Source: Flectonema sp. DT1601
Taxonomy: Eukaryota; Euglenozoa; Diplonemea; Diplonemida; Diplonemidae
DNA: 64,000 nt
Reading direction: 5' to 3'
NCBI GenBank assembly: GCA_964019425.1
Contig: OZ025813.1
Coordinates: 1,031,498 to 1,095,497, forward strand
In this document: one piece after another, positions 45,080-54,545 of the stretch
How positions within the stretch are numbered: position 1 is the stretch's first letter
Layout of the letters: every line of letters starts with the position of its first letter
Position numbers and translations under genes: made by a program
The notes under the pieces: generated by a model
The model's database searches: none
What the model saw: the letters and a program-made list of their open reading frames with translations, nothing else
Told to the model about the DNA's origin: nothing

Positions 45080-46835
45080 ATGCTTTATCGCTCACTCCCA
45101 AGACACAGCGCTAAGGTACTCGCGGGATGGCCCCAGTCCGACTACGAGGCTAGTTTAATGATATCAAATAAGTTTACTGAAGCTGTACATAAACATCGAC
45201 GAGACAAAGACTACTATAGAACAAGGAAATTACGACTTCAGTTTTTTAGTGATTTCAGAAAATTAAGAAAGAGTGGAGTAGTAGGTGTTCTTGCTTACAC
45301 TGAGGGTTTGAAATTTTTTGGTAAATTAGGAATGTCGGCGAGGTCTCAAGCACTGCTGGACACAGCCCTAGAAGATCATATTTCTCCAACAACAGGAATG
45401 TATTTACGAGTCATGCAGTCTTATGCTCATACGTCAGATCTGGCTGGGATGACACACACGTTAAAAGTCTCGCGAAACTTCACTTGCAGCCCAGGAGTTG
45501 CAGGGCGTTTTATCCACTTCTTAGCGATAGGTCTTCACAGAGGAGGGTATCTTAAGGAAACTTTTGAAATCATTGCTTCAACGTGGCCAATTCATCTAGG
45601 AAGCAACACCATCTACACAACAATCTTACAGTGCTCTCGGTCATTTGAAGATTCGCTTCTTATAATTGGAGACTTGGAGGCGGAGAAGCGAACCATTAAA
45701 ATGACTGAATGGGGTGCTTTCATTGACGCACCCAGTACCCAGGGTGACATTCGCTCTTGTCTTCGTATAATGGAAACAATGCGCCAGCAGTACAAAGTGG
45801 TGCCATCAGTGATTCATTTGACAAGTCTCTTGATGTCCTGTATGAATGTTGGTGATGAAGTTCTTTTCCGCAAAGTGTTTCAAATCATAAATGACAAAGG
45901 CATTGAACTCGATGTAGTAGCGAGACGCATGCAACTCCGTTTTGCTGAGCTAACCGGATCTGGTATGTTTCTATTATTCTGTGAGCCAAAACATGTTATC
46001 GGCGGGTGTTGAACAATAACAAAAAAAAATAGATGAAAATACGTCAAAAGACAATCGTGGTGGGATTCGTTTGGTCGAAATCCGTGTGGGGATTCAAGCT
46101 ATGAAAGGTGACTTCGCAGCTGCTGAGAAAGAATATCATAAACGGCTGCTCGTGTTGGGCACCACGAAGACGTGGGCGGTTTTGGAATCACGATTATTAT
46201 CAGCAGCTTTGTATGACTGGATGAAGCTGAAAGGGATGAGCGGCAGTCTGTTGCAGTACATGTTATCAAAATTTAACTGGCTCATCCACGAGAAGTTTGG
46301 TGTCAATGAGTCAATCTGGATGGCTGTCACAACTTGCAGTAAACTAAATTTTGGGTACGGATCTCTTCTTTTATACAAAACAGTGGCCCCATTATTAGAG
46401 GAACAGTATGATGTAAAGGTGCGGAGGCTCACAATATATTCTCTGCTGAAACTTTGTGATTGCCTTGCTGTCAGAGTTCGTCACTTAATGTCTTTGCGAG
46501 ATGGCTGGCCCCCTGCTGAAGCTGTGTCTGCTGCGAGAGAACACTTTGAGGCACTAATGAAAATATACAACGCAGTCTTCAACAACAGCCCTTACCACGC
46601 ATCAAAATTGTTATCGCCGCTGATACTTGCTCACGTTGCTCTCAATCTCACAGAGTCCATTGTGAAGATATTTAGAACACTCCTCCTTGCATCTCATCCA
46701 TCTCACATGTTAGAGCATGCGAGTGTTTTTACTGAAATTTTTAAAATTCGGCAAGATGAGGTTGCTGTTAGTCAAATTAATATGCTTCAAGAACAACAGC
46801 AAGAAATCCTCACAATGACGGAGCTCGTTATTTAG
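45080..46835 (+). CDS. PPR-like helical repeat protein, probably organellar (561 aa, two exons)
   Basis: Exons are 45080-45962 and 46033-46835. The 70-bp intron (GTATGT...ATAG, phase 1) contains stops in frame, and its removal joins ELTG to DENTSKDN. The ATG at 45080 is preferred over the upstream GTG. The N-terminus (MLYRSLPRHSAKVLAGW) is basic and lacks acidic residues, typical of a mitochondrial presequence. The body is entirely helical, with paired-helix units of about 35 residues, for example GDIRSCLRIMETMRQQYKVV then PSVIHLTSLLMSCMNVGD and FRKVFQIINDKGIELD. These resemble pentatricopeptide repeats, which bind RNA in organelles. Repeats are degenerate, so a TPR-like or other alpha-solenoid fold cannot be excluded. 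AATAAA near 46932 may mark the 3' end. Confidence 0.72.
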
Positions 46836-47007
46836 TTGTTGTGACATAGGGGAGGGGAGTTGTTCTACCTTGACCTAAGGGGGGGTATCTTGTAACTAAA
46901 CTTTTGTGAAGAGCTCCGAATACCGTCTTTTAATAAATAGATAACGTCACTGTAAATCCGTTTTGCACATATTGTTCAGAAAAACTTTCCTTTCAGCAGA
47001 CTCAGGG

Positions 47008-47477
47008 ATGGCAGCTGGCGATGGGATCAAGTGTAATATTTCTTCTTCCATTATGTGTACTATGTTGTGTCACACTACACTCGTCCAGCAAGTAACTACA
47101 TGGGAGCACTGGGGACATGGAAGGCGGATGCACAACAATTTATCATCCCACCACCACCTGAAGATGATCCACTCGAAAAGTGGATCATCTTTGGGACAAT
47201 TGCAGGAAAGACTACCCCACTTACAGTTCGATCAGTGACGTGGAATTGTGTGGGTGAGACGTACCCACGGAAGACGAAGATACTTCGAATGGGTTTTAGC
47301 GATACAATTTCAGAAGTTATTTTAGAAGAGATTACTGACGTGACCTCAACAACAGAAGATTACGGCGTTGACTACGAATTCCACACGCAATATGGAAGCA
47401 GTGATGTATTGGATTTGACAATATACGTTGTTAAGGATAATATTACTACAGAACACATATTGGCGAGGGATCAATGA
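47008..47477 (+). CDS. Small unrecognised protein (about 125-135 aa)
   Basis: The secure part runs from the ATG at 47100 to the TGA ending 47477 (125 aa). A short first exon at 47008-47030 (MAAGDGI) could join through a 62-bp intron (GTGTAA...CAAG) to 47093, giving 135 aa in frame, but the acceptor is not ideal. The protein begins with a Pro-rich segment (IIPPPPEDDPLEKW) and then alternates predicted strands with many Thr and acidic residues (VTSTTEDYGVDYEFHTQYG). No signal peptide, membrane helix or known motif is seen. It lies 172 bp downstream of the PPR-like gene on the same strand. Confidence 0.5.
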
Positions 47478-47799
47478 GGAATATGAGTATTACTACACTT
47501 TGATGATGCAGTGGGATAGAAAATTTAATAGCGACCCAGCAGGTGAATCGTAAATCTGGAACTCACATTGTACTTTGACCGCAAATCTCGTCCTCTGGAT
47601 TTAGACTTGGGTCTGGGTGGGTTTGTTGTTCACATCGGGTTAGATTTTGTGAAAAAAAGTAGTCCTTTGTTTGTGGTTCATGCGGATATTTTTGAAATCG
47701 AAAAATACCCGCCGTATGATTATTTATCTATTTTCTGTTAAGCTACTCAATTTCGTTCATCATTTCAGGTGGCGGCGCCCTCATAGATGTCCTCATTGT

Positions 47800-48426
47800 A
47801 TGTCCCACACACATGCAGTAATAATGTGTGTAGTGATGATGGTGCAGTTAACTCTGGGGTGCTTGATGGCGGTAGAGTACCCAAGTGGGTGTGATGAAGC
47901 CGAGAGAATAGTGTCAGCTGTCAATGGGTGCCATGAAGGCGTCCACACGTATTGCAGGGATGGTGAGAATCAAGTGTATCAGCAGTTAGGGTGCGACGGC
48001 AATTGTCAAAATTGCAACGGTGAGTTGAATGTTGCTGCAAGCTGCAGTAACAGCAGCATCGGAAAACGTTTTCTAATGTGCACCAGCAGTCTTTGCGTCA
48101 CCGACCTCTCTCCGCAGCAAACAGTGAACACCGCACTTGTAGCTGTTGTAGTGTCGGGAATATTTATTATAATTCTCATTGCGTTCGTTATAGCTCGTTA
48201 TTTGGTCAGCTCCACTCGTCGTGACATGGCAATAGCCAGCCCAACTGGAGGACGTCTTTCAAATGTATTTAGTCACAGTATCTCCCACGTCCACGACAAT
48301 ACCGAAATGAGCTGTGCTAGTTCCCTTGATAAAGAGTCATTGGAAAACGAGACTTGTGAAAATAATATGACATGTGGGTCAGTCTATAATGATGCAGATA
48401 CGGTTACATGTGTAACTGAAGACTGA
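47800..48426 (+). CDS. Small Cys-rich type I membrane protein (208 aa)
   Basis: The ATG at 47800 gives a signal-peptide-like start (CVVMMVQLTLGCLMAV). In-frame ATGs upstream (47680, 47710) would add a stretch crossing a splice-acceptor-like CATTTCAG, so the true first exon may lie further 5'. The ectodomain of about 85 residues has ten cysteines (YCRDGENQ, CDGNCQNCNG, CSNSS, CTSSLC) and sequons. One membrane helix lies near 110-135 (LVAVVVSGIFIIILIAFVI). A Ser/acidic cytoplasmic tail of about 70 residues follows and has further cysteines. No family is recognised; a small receptor or surface antigen is plausible. Confidence 0.66.
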   Translation: MSHTHAVIMCVVMMVQLTLGCLMAVEYPSGCDEAERIVSAVNGCHEGVHTYCRDGENQVYQQLGCDGNCQNCNGELNVAASCSNSSIGKRFLMCTSSLCVTDLSPQQTVNTALVAVVVSGIFIIILIAFVIARYLVSSTRRDMAIASPTGGRLSNVFSHSISHVHDNTEMSCASSLDKESLENETCENNMTCGSVYNDADTVTCVTED

Positions 48427-49110
48427 CTAATGGCTCTGCTTTACAACAGAATAAGTTTTGTTATTGTCCTTTAAACTCTTTGCTATAAGGTACGTCACTA
48501 GTCCTGTAGCTCATGTCCTCCTTATCACCAGTAGGAACCTTGGTTCCAATCCAGTCTGTTTTGTTTAGTATTTGTCTTATTTCTTTTTTGTTCTCATTTC
48601 CGTGCAAAACCTGTTTTTATGCTACGATCCAACACACTAGTTTGGAATTACTGTGAAAATAGAAAACACCCCCCCATCAGACAGCATTATCTCATTCACG
48701 ATTGTCACCTTGACCTGTCGATCCGAGTCTTTACTTTGTATGATTGCTACGAATATCTGTGTTACTTTTCTAAAGCACTGCAAATTTTAAAGACCTGAGG
48801 GGGGAAAAACACAACTGACGAGAACAAGATATTATGATTCAAGCTGCCAAGATGGCAATATTTGAAATGCAGCTTCCCCTTGATAATGTTCAATGCCTCC
48901 TGTGTCATGGTGTCAGTACTTTTATTTTTTGTGCAAAAGACCTGCAGTATTCTTCCCAAATCTTTTCGTATCGTACTAAATTTCCCCCCTGAAGGGTGAC
49001 AACAATGGATAACAGTGTAGCTTAGTGGCTGTCGAGTAGTGGAGATTTATTTTTCAATCATGTTCCTGACACTATTTCTTGTACAGGCCTTTTGAAAAAA
49101 AGCCGCACAA
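48427..49110. other. Intergenic spacer
   Basis: 684 bp. A TAGCTCA...GGTTCCAATCC string near 48509-48557 looks superficially like a tRNA, but the stems do not pair. C runs occur at 48667-48674 and G runs at 48797-48803. No gene is supported. Confidence 0.5.
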
Positions 49111-49678
49111 ATGAGTGCACCCGTTGGAGCAGTCGGGCAAGCTGTGCCGCAGCATAGAATACCACAAACTGTTGATGAGGTTTGTAGTTATTTTTGTAGT
49201 TGAACGTCAGTTTTATTCCAAATTGAACCAACACTGCAAACAGCTTCCTGGAAAGCGGCCCCAGCATCCGCTTTACAAAACTGCAAGTCAGGAGTATGGG
49301 AAGGGAGTGACAGAAGCAGCTGTCCCTATTAGTTCCGGTCGAAAGGGATGCTTCACAAAGGAATTTGTAGGGGGACCTGTTCGTGATTGCGGTCTCAATG
49401 TGAGTGTCGATAAGTCACGGGTATGTTTTCTTAGCTGCGCATAAACAAACGTCACTTTCAGAAAAAAATAACTACAGGTGGCTAAGAACCCGGGCCCGTT
49501 GGGAACTGGTCCTTCGAATCTCTTGTGAGGAATGTATTATAAGTTTATGTGGGAGTGTTTTCAGACATTTTTTGCGACTGAAATATCCACGTAATCCATT
49601 TGGAAGATTTTCATTTCCATCTAAAGTTTTGTCCCACAATTTTTTGTGATCACCTTTTTTTTGTTTTACAGGAAATGA
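49111..49678 (+). CDS. Short multi-exon gene, possible axonemal protein (about 92 aa)
   Basis: Four exons are proposed: 49111-49179, 49244-49399, 49478-49524 and 49672-49678. All introns are GT-AG (64, 78 and 147 bp; donors GTTTGT, GTGAGT, GTGAGG; acceptors ACAG) and the lengths sum to whole codons. The product starts MSAPVGAVGQAVPQHRIP and contains HPLYKTASQEYGK. A P-x-Y-x-T-x-S-x-x-YG pattern of this kind recurs in small ciliary microtubule inner proteins, so a flagellar role is suggested, with low certainty. The last exon is the weakest. The Gly/Pro-rich C-terminus could instead splice onward: an acceptor-like CTAACATTTTCACAG at 49767-49781 precedes an open stretch ending at 49875. Confidence 0.55.
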
Positions 49679-50409
49679 TTTGAAGAATGCGTAGAAAATG
49701 CCCCGCAGATCTTCTTCACTTAATGCTTCGTACGCAATACGGAAAACTATGCATTTTCCTCACGCTAACATTTTCACAGGCAGTGGAGGGAGTAACAGGT
49801 ACCTTGGCACAGCCTTGGCTGGCGAACCAAATCAGAGAAACACTATCTACATTAAAAGAGCTAACAGCGTCATAGAAAACGTACAATAAAAAAGAACAAA
49901 AATCTAAATCAGTTGTAAGGTACGAGGAGCTCAACTGTAGTAAGTGGCCCCTGGATATTTAAAAACTGTTATGAATACAGTAATGATCTTTCCTTGAGCT
50001 TCCGATGCAGGGATGTCTGTAGACAGCACCTAAAGTAATGCCGTCTGAAGTAAATGAATGAAGGAGAGTTACGTCTTATTTCTTCAAGTCACATGCTGCT
50101 GAAACTACCATGTGTTCCGGACATGAGAAACAACAGGACTCGCACAGCGCATCACACCAAAAGAAAGAAACCAGGCAGTTAATTCTTAAAAAAAAGGGAA
50201 TTCAGTTTCTAAGCAACTCAATACCAAGTGGACGCCTTTTCTCCGTATTTAAAGAACCGAACCAACCAAATACGTCTCACCGCAGTGTCCTTGCATCGTT
50301 TCATACAGAGAACTGCGGGTAATTTGCATCACAGATTAGAAGGACATCACAATTACGTCACGTAGTCATATGTGTCTTTGCAAACGATCTACGCAAAGAA
50401 CACTAACAA
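49679..50409. other. Region without a clear gene
   Basis: An open stretch at 49687-49875 with a strong acceptor-like sequence inside (ends at 49781) may be a terminal exon (LAQPWLANQIRETLSTL) of the preceding gene or another transcript. A fragment at about 49920-49955 resembles sequence near 11105-11150. Otherwise nothing recognisable. Confidence 0.4.
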
Positions 50410-50847
50410 ATGTCCAGTAGTTTTGCAGTACCTTATTTAAAAAGTGTGCAGCCTACGTTGCGCAGCACTAACGAGGCTGTGGCTTCCTATATCAAAGGAA
50501 TGCAAAGGATGTTCCTTTTTGAGGCAATTCGCGATTCGCGATTCGCTGCTAAAAATTCTGATGTGACAATTAGGTATGATCTTAACGTTGGAAAAGTACT
50601 CAAGTTCTTGATAGACGTCAAAAAGGATTACTGCCGCTCTCATCTATGTTCTTCCAAGTTTCAAACCCGGAGTAATGTGAACATCAGTCACCAGCAAGAA
50701 GTGATCGTGAGCCCGAAGCTAACCTCATTTTGGATGGCGCCCTCGAAGGAAGACTACGCGACAGAAGGAGGAAAGGCAACGAACGTTTGTTGGCGTATTG
50801 TTTGGACAAGGGTTTGGACAAGGGGGAGCATGGTATTATTTCGGTAA
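50410..50847 (+). CDS. Hypothetical ORF (145 aa), doubtful
   Basis: Opens at an ATG (acaaATGtcc) and has mixed, non-repetitive composition (LKSVQPTLRSTNEAVASYIK, VGKVLKFLIDVKKDYC). A second frame (from about 50730) continues as plausible protein (NERLLAYCLDKGLDKGEHG, FKFSNYRPVGAPTFNVE) up to the start of the duplicated segment. Together they may be a frameshifted or intron-containing gene or an old element broken by the duplication at 51008. No motif is recognised. Confidence 0.3.
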   Translation: MSSSFAVPYLKSVQPTLRSTNEAVASYIKGMQRMFLFEAIRDSRFAAKNSDVTIRYDLNVGKVLKFLIDVKKDYCRSHLCSSKFQTRSNVNISHQQEVIVSPKLTSFWMAPSKEDYATEGGKATNVCWRIVWTRVWTRGSMVLFR

Positions 50848-51007
50848 ACCTCCTCACTCTGGACTTCAAATTCTCTAACTATAGACCTGTTGGTGCCCCA
50901 ACATTTAATGTTGAACTATGTAACTCTCATGTTATTCCAACTTATTTTGGACATTACTACCTTAATTTATTTAAGGCGAGTTCTCCACTAGTAGTGTGCT
51001 ACGAATT

Positions 51008-52270
51008 ATTTCGTACCTTTCTTTTAAAGTCTAGCGAATGGCATTCCTTCCGTGTGGTGATTCCCCTGAACGCACAAACAAATACGCCTTGCGTGTCGGG
51101 GTCGGGGGGGAAAGGTTTTGCCGCTGACTTTTGGCTATTAATTTGTTGTTTGTTCTGTTCGTTTGTTTGCAATCATTCTTTCTTCTTTTTATTATCAGAA
51201 AGGACATGTCACAAGTGATGTGGTGGAGAGGGGAGAGTAAGTTAAGTGGAAAATGGTACCACTTGCCGTGTGATGGAAGGAGGGATCATTGAGAGGGCTT
51301 TGCGGTGATGGTGACATGAGAGGGTGTTTGCAATTTTGTAACTTTTGTATATATTTTCATTTTTTTTTAACAGGAGCTGAACTTATGATGAGGTGAGCAG
51401 AAGCTTCACTGAACCTCCTCTCGGTGTGTGTGTATGCATGTATGTGTTGTGTATTGTTTGTTGAAACTCTGACGAGTTCTCATTACTCTTTGTGTGTGTG
51501 TGTTGTGTGTTCATATGTGTAGTTTGAGTGCTCGTGTGTCTGTGTCAGATGTTTCTGTGAAACTATTTCTTTTGCCTTCCTTGAATTTACTGAACTTGTT
51601 CTTCGTGTTGTGATTTGTGGTGAAGTTGTGTTGTGTTTGTGTTGGAATTAAGTGTCGTGTTGTTTAACTCTGATGAGTTCTTATTGTGGTTTGAGTGCTG
51701 GTGATTTTTGCACGTGTTTCGTTTTTGAGTGCCCATTGGTTTGTGTGTGTCGCGTGTCCCGGGGGGGTGGGCATGTTTGATCTGTGTGGAACTATTTCTT
51801 ATTGATTGTTAACCATAAATCTGCTTTTTAAGATTTTACACCTTTCCTTGATTGAACTGAACTTGCTTCGTGTTGTGATTTGTGGTGAAGTTCGATAAGT
51901 GACGTGGGAGTGGAATGCTTTATGTGGTATGTTTTGTTATATCAATATTTCCCGCCTTCAGCCGCGCACAAGTCGATAAGTGACGTGGGAATGGAATGAT
52001 TTATTTGATATGTTTTATGGTTCTTATTGATTTGTGGCTACCAATTCTGATAGGTTACCTTCTTTTGTGAGCTTCTTATAATATACCGCGGTGTGCCTTC
52101 TCCATGATCCCCAAATGGGCCCTCATTATTCCTCAGGATTCTCAGTTGGAAATGTACTCTCTTTTGGTGGTAAAAGCAAAGTTCAGATCTCTTGATATTT
52201 TATTGCTGGATTGGCATGATGTTACTTCCTTTCCTTCTATCAGGCTTAAGACAAAACAAAGCACAAAAAA
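51008..52270. other. Non-coding part of duplicated unit, upstream of the 389-aa gene
   Basis: GT-rich sequence with TGTG microsatellites (about 51420-51545). Internal repeats include CTTGCTTCGTGTTGTGATTTGTGGTGAAGTT-like phrases (near 51600 and 51868), and GATAAGTGACGTGGGA occurs twice (about 51894 and 51973). A poly-T plus ACAG acceptor-like site lies at about 51360-51373. It may be the promoter and leader of the gene that follows. Confidence 0.5.
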
Positions 52271-53440
52271 ATGTTTGCCATCATCGGATTTGTGGGAGTA
52301 TTCTGGTGGACGGTGTTCTGCTTTGGATGCGGTCTGCCTGACTTGCCTCCAGTTGGATTGATGCTGGGAATGTTCGAAGAGCCCGCCGAAGTTGTTGCGA
52401 CAACGACGACGACGACGAACACCACCACCACCACCACCACCACTATTATCGACAAGTGGTGTTGTATTATCGACAACAACACCTCCACTGACGCCAACTC
52501 CAGCTCCAGCGACAACGCCAACGCCAAAGCCAACGCCAAAGCCAACGCCAACGTCAACGGCAACACCAACGTCAACGAGTCTGCGTGTCATGCTGACGTG
52601 CCGCACTCTGTTGGTAAAAGTATTCCGCACCGTGTGGGTGACACGATGAGGAGGGCGTTTGGTTCCGCGAGCAGAGTGGCCGTCGAAGAGCTGATGAGGA
52701 GCAGCCAATGCTCCGATCACAGTGCCACCGATAGACTCGTGAAGTGCTTCGGGATCCGGTTCGCGATAACCCGGGTGAAGCTTCTCGATGTGGTGCGCAC
52801 TTGTGAAGCGGAACTCTCCGACATCACGCACGGTGTCTGGGGTGCGCTTGAGCTCGAGTGTGTCAGGTTTGCTGACCTCGTAATGGCTTGGGTGAATGAA
52901 GCAGCCAGTTCAGCGGCTGACTTCATGTTCTCTGTACTTTCTCTGTTTGATCGGTTTCTCTTGTTTTCGAGAAGCGTTCGCTCCGAACTGGAGGCATGTT
53001 TCCTTTCTTTTTTTGCTGGACCCATTGGTGCTTATCGCTCGGTCGAGGCAGATCTGAAGTCTGCGTCCGAGGTGATTCGCGGGGGGTTCGGGAAAGTGGT
53101 TGCATGTACGGAGATTGCTGACCAGAGTGTTAAGCTGTTTTGCATCAATCACCGGATTGATCAGAGCAAGAAACACTTGGAACGCATCTTCAGGGGATGG
53201 AAAGTCGAGGCGGCAGCCGTAGTCAATAAAGTTGACATTAAGTATTTGTTTGAAGCTGTCGCCGCGCTTTCCGATGCCTGTTCTTTTCTTCTTTGGATTG
53301 TTTTGTTGTTGGTATTGCTCTCCTTTGAAATTGTCAATTTCTTGGGTTTGTTTGCCGGCATGAGTAGCGGAGAAAAAAGGAAGTTTCGGCTTGCGCAGCA
53401 GCTGTTTGCGGCTTGTGTTTTTCATGTTTGTTGTCGTTAA
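52271..53440 (+). CDS. Secreted/membrane protein of the duplicated unit, copy 1 (389 aa)
   Basis: ATG in context aaaaaaATGttt. Residues 1-25 are a strong signal peptide (MFAIIGFVGVFWWTVFCFGC). Residues about 42-105 form a low-complexity Thr/Asn/Ala linker from trinucleotide repeats (TTTTTTNTTTTTTTT, NANAKANAKANANV), likely glycosylated. Residues about 120-330 are helical and mostly amphipathic with scattered cysteines (EVIRGGFGKVVACTEIADQSV). A membrane helix lies near 338-360 (FLLWIVLLLVLLSFEIVNFL), followed by a basic stretch. No family is recognised. The only base change from copy 2 inside the gene (52288) is silent in this frame but changes residues in the overlapping frames, which weakly favours this frame. 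Duplicated surface genes next to satellite arrays are often variable antigens or adhesins; here that is inference. Confidence 0.68.
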   Translation: MFAIIGFVGVFWWTVFCFGCGLPDLPPVGLMLGMFEEPAEVVATTTTTTNTTTTTTTTIIDKWCCIIDNNTSTDANSSSSDNANAKANAKANANVNGNTNVNESACHADVPHSVGKSIPHRVGDTMRRAFGSASRVAVEELMRSSQCSDHSATDRLVKCFGIRFAITRVKLLDVVRTCEAELSDITHGVWGALELECVRFADLVMAWVNEAASSAADFMFSVLSLFDRFLLFSRSVRSELEACFLSFFAGPIGAYRSVEADLKSASEVIRGGFGKVVACTEIADQSVKLFCINHRIDQSKKHLERIFRGWKVEAAAVVNKVDIKYLFEAVAALSDACSFLLWIVLLLVLLSFEIVNFLGLFAGMSSGEKRKFRLAQQLFAACVFHVCCR

Positions 53441-53854
53441 ATGAATTCTGTTATTGTTTGAAAAAAACAGCAGCCCAACAAAAAAAAAAAGCAAAACCAA
53501 AACCAAAACCAAAACCAAAACCAAAACCAAAACCAAAACCAAAACTAAAACTAAAAAAAAAAAAAAAATAATAATAATAAGCGACCTTTGTACCAACTTC
53601 CCTTTAACCCAATTAATATGTGCGTATAATTATTCAAAAAAAAAAAAAGAAACAAAAACGATCGACTCCAACAAAAAAAAAAAAAAAAAAAAAAAATTCA
53701 AAACAAAAAGAATGTACCGCACACTTTTCTTTTTTTTTTTTTTTTTTTTTCCTCCTTTCATTTTTTTCATCTATCCTCCTCCTTGTTTTCCTTCCTGTTA
53801 TGAAGAAAAATACCGTATTAAACTTTGAAGACAATTAACTAACTCTGCCATGAG

Positions 53855-53891
<37 letters not shown>

Positions 53892-54130
53892 CCATGTTTT
53901 TTTTTCGTTTGAAGTTCAAAGAAAAATGGTTCTGTCTTTTTTTTTTTTAGTTGTTTTCTAGTTTTTAGATGCCGCTTCTTCATTTCTGACAGCTGCAATT
54001 GCATTGCTGCTTTTGTGAATTAAGGTAGGTGAGATGGATTTCCTTTACACGAACTTCTCTTTTCTTTTTTTTTTTCCCCCGACAAGTAGTAGTAGAAAGT
54101 ACGGGCCATTCACATCTGGGTTAGTAAGTT

Positions 54131-54161
<31 letters not shown>

Positions 54162-54545
54162 TTGTTGTTGTTGTCTTGTCGTCGAGCGAGAGAGTACAAC
54201 TACTCTCTCGGCCGATAGACATTTTCATTTTCATTTTTCTCATAACCAACAACAAGAAATTTTCTTTAACAACACGGGGGCGAGATGTGAATGGTCTTTT
54301 GGAGAATTGTGTCGGATTTTATTTTATTTTATTTTATTTTATTTTTTTTTTTTTTTGCTGGCACACGAAAACTAATAAACGCACTGAAAGAAGGAAAACC
54401 GGAACCCGGAAGTTGCAACTCCGATGCTCTGGCTCTTCACTTCGACGAACAACAAAAGGCTGAAAAGAGAGAATATTATTATTTTCTTGATTTGCTTTGA
54501 GATTGTGGAGTTTTTGTGTCCAATTTTTCATTTCTTCTTTTCAAT
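53441..54545. other. Microsatellite-rich 3' part of duplicated unit
   Basis: Successive simple repeats: (CAAAAC)n at about 53489-53545, A run at 53554-53568, ATA at 53568-53580, A run at 53674-53695, T run at 53731-53750, (GA)n at 53853-53887, (GTCGTT)n then (GTT)n at 54130-54172, and (TTTTA)n at 54317-54343. The inverted pair GAGAGAGTA/TACTCTCTC lies near 54188-54208. Open frames here are simple-repeat artefacts. Confidence 0.8.

Noticed and set aside
46963-47238. 91-codon frame overlapping the start of the small gene ending at 47477
   Set aside because: His/Ser-rich shadow frame; the other frame is longer, continues past its end and has a balanced composition.
48500-48570. Possible tRNA (TAGCTCA and GGTTCCAATCC strings)
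   Set aside because: Acceptor and anticodon stems do not pair, and the T-stem pairs only in part.
52142-52831. 229-codon minus-strand frame and overlapping 85- and 109-codon frames in the duplicated unit
   Set aside because: They overlap the 389-aa frame through trinucleotide repeats; the base change between copies is silent only in the 389-aa frame, and only that frame has a signal peptide and membrane helix.
53454-53838. KTKTKT / FFFF frames
   Set aside because: Direct translation of CAAAAC, poly-A and poly-T tracts.
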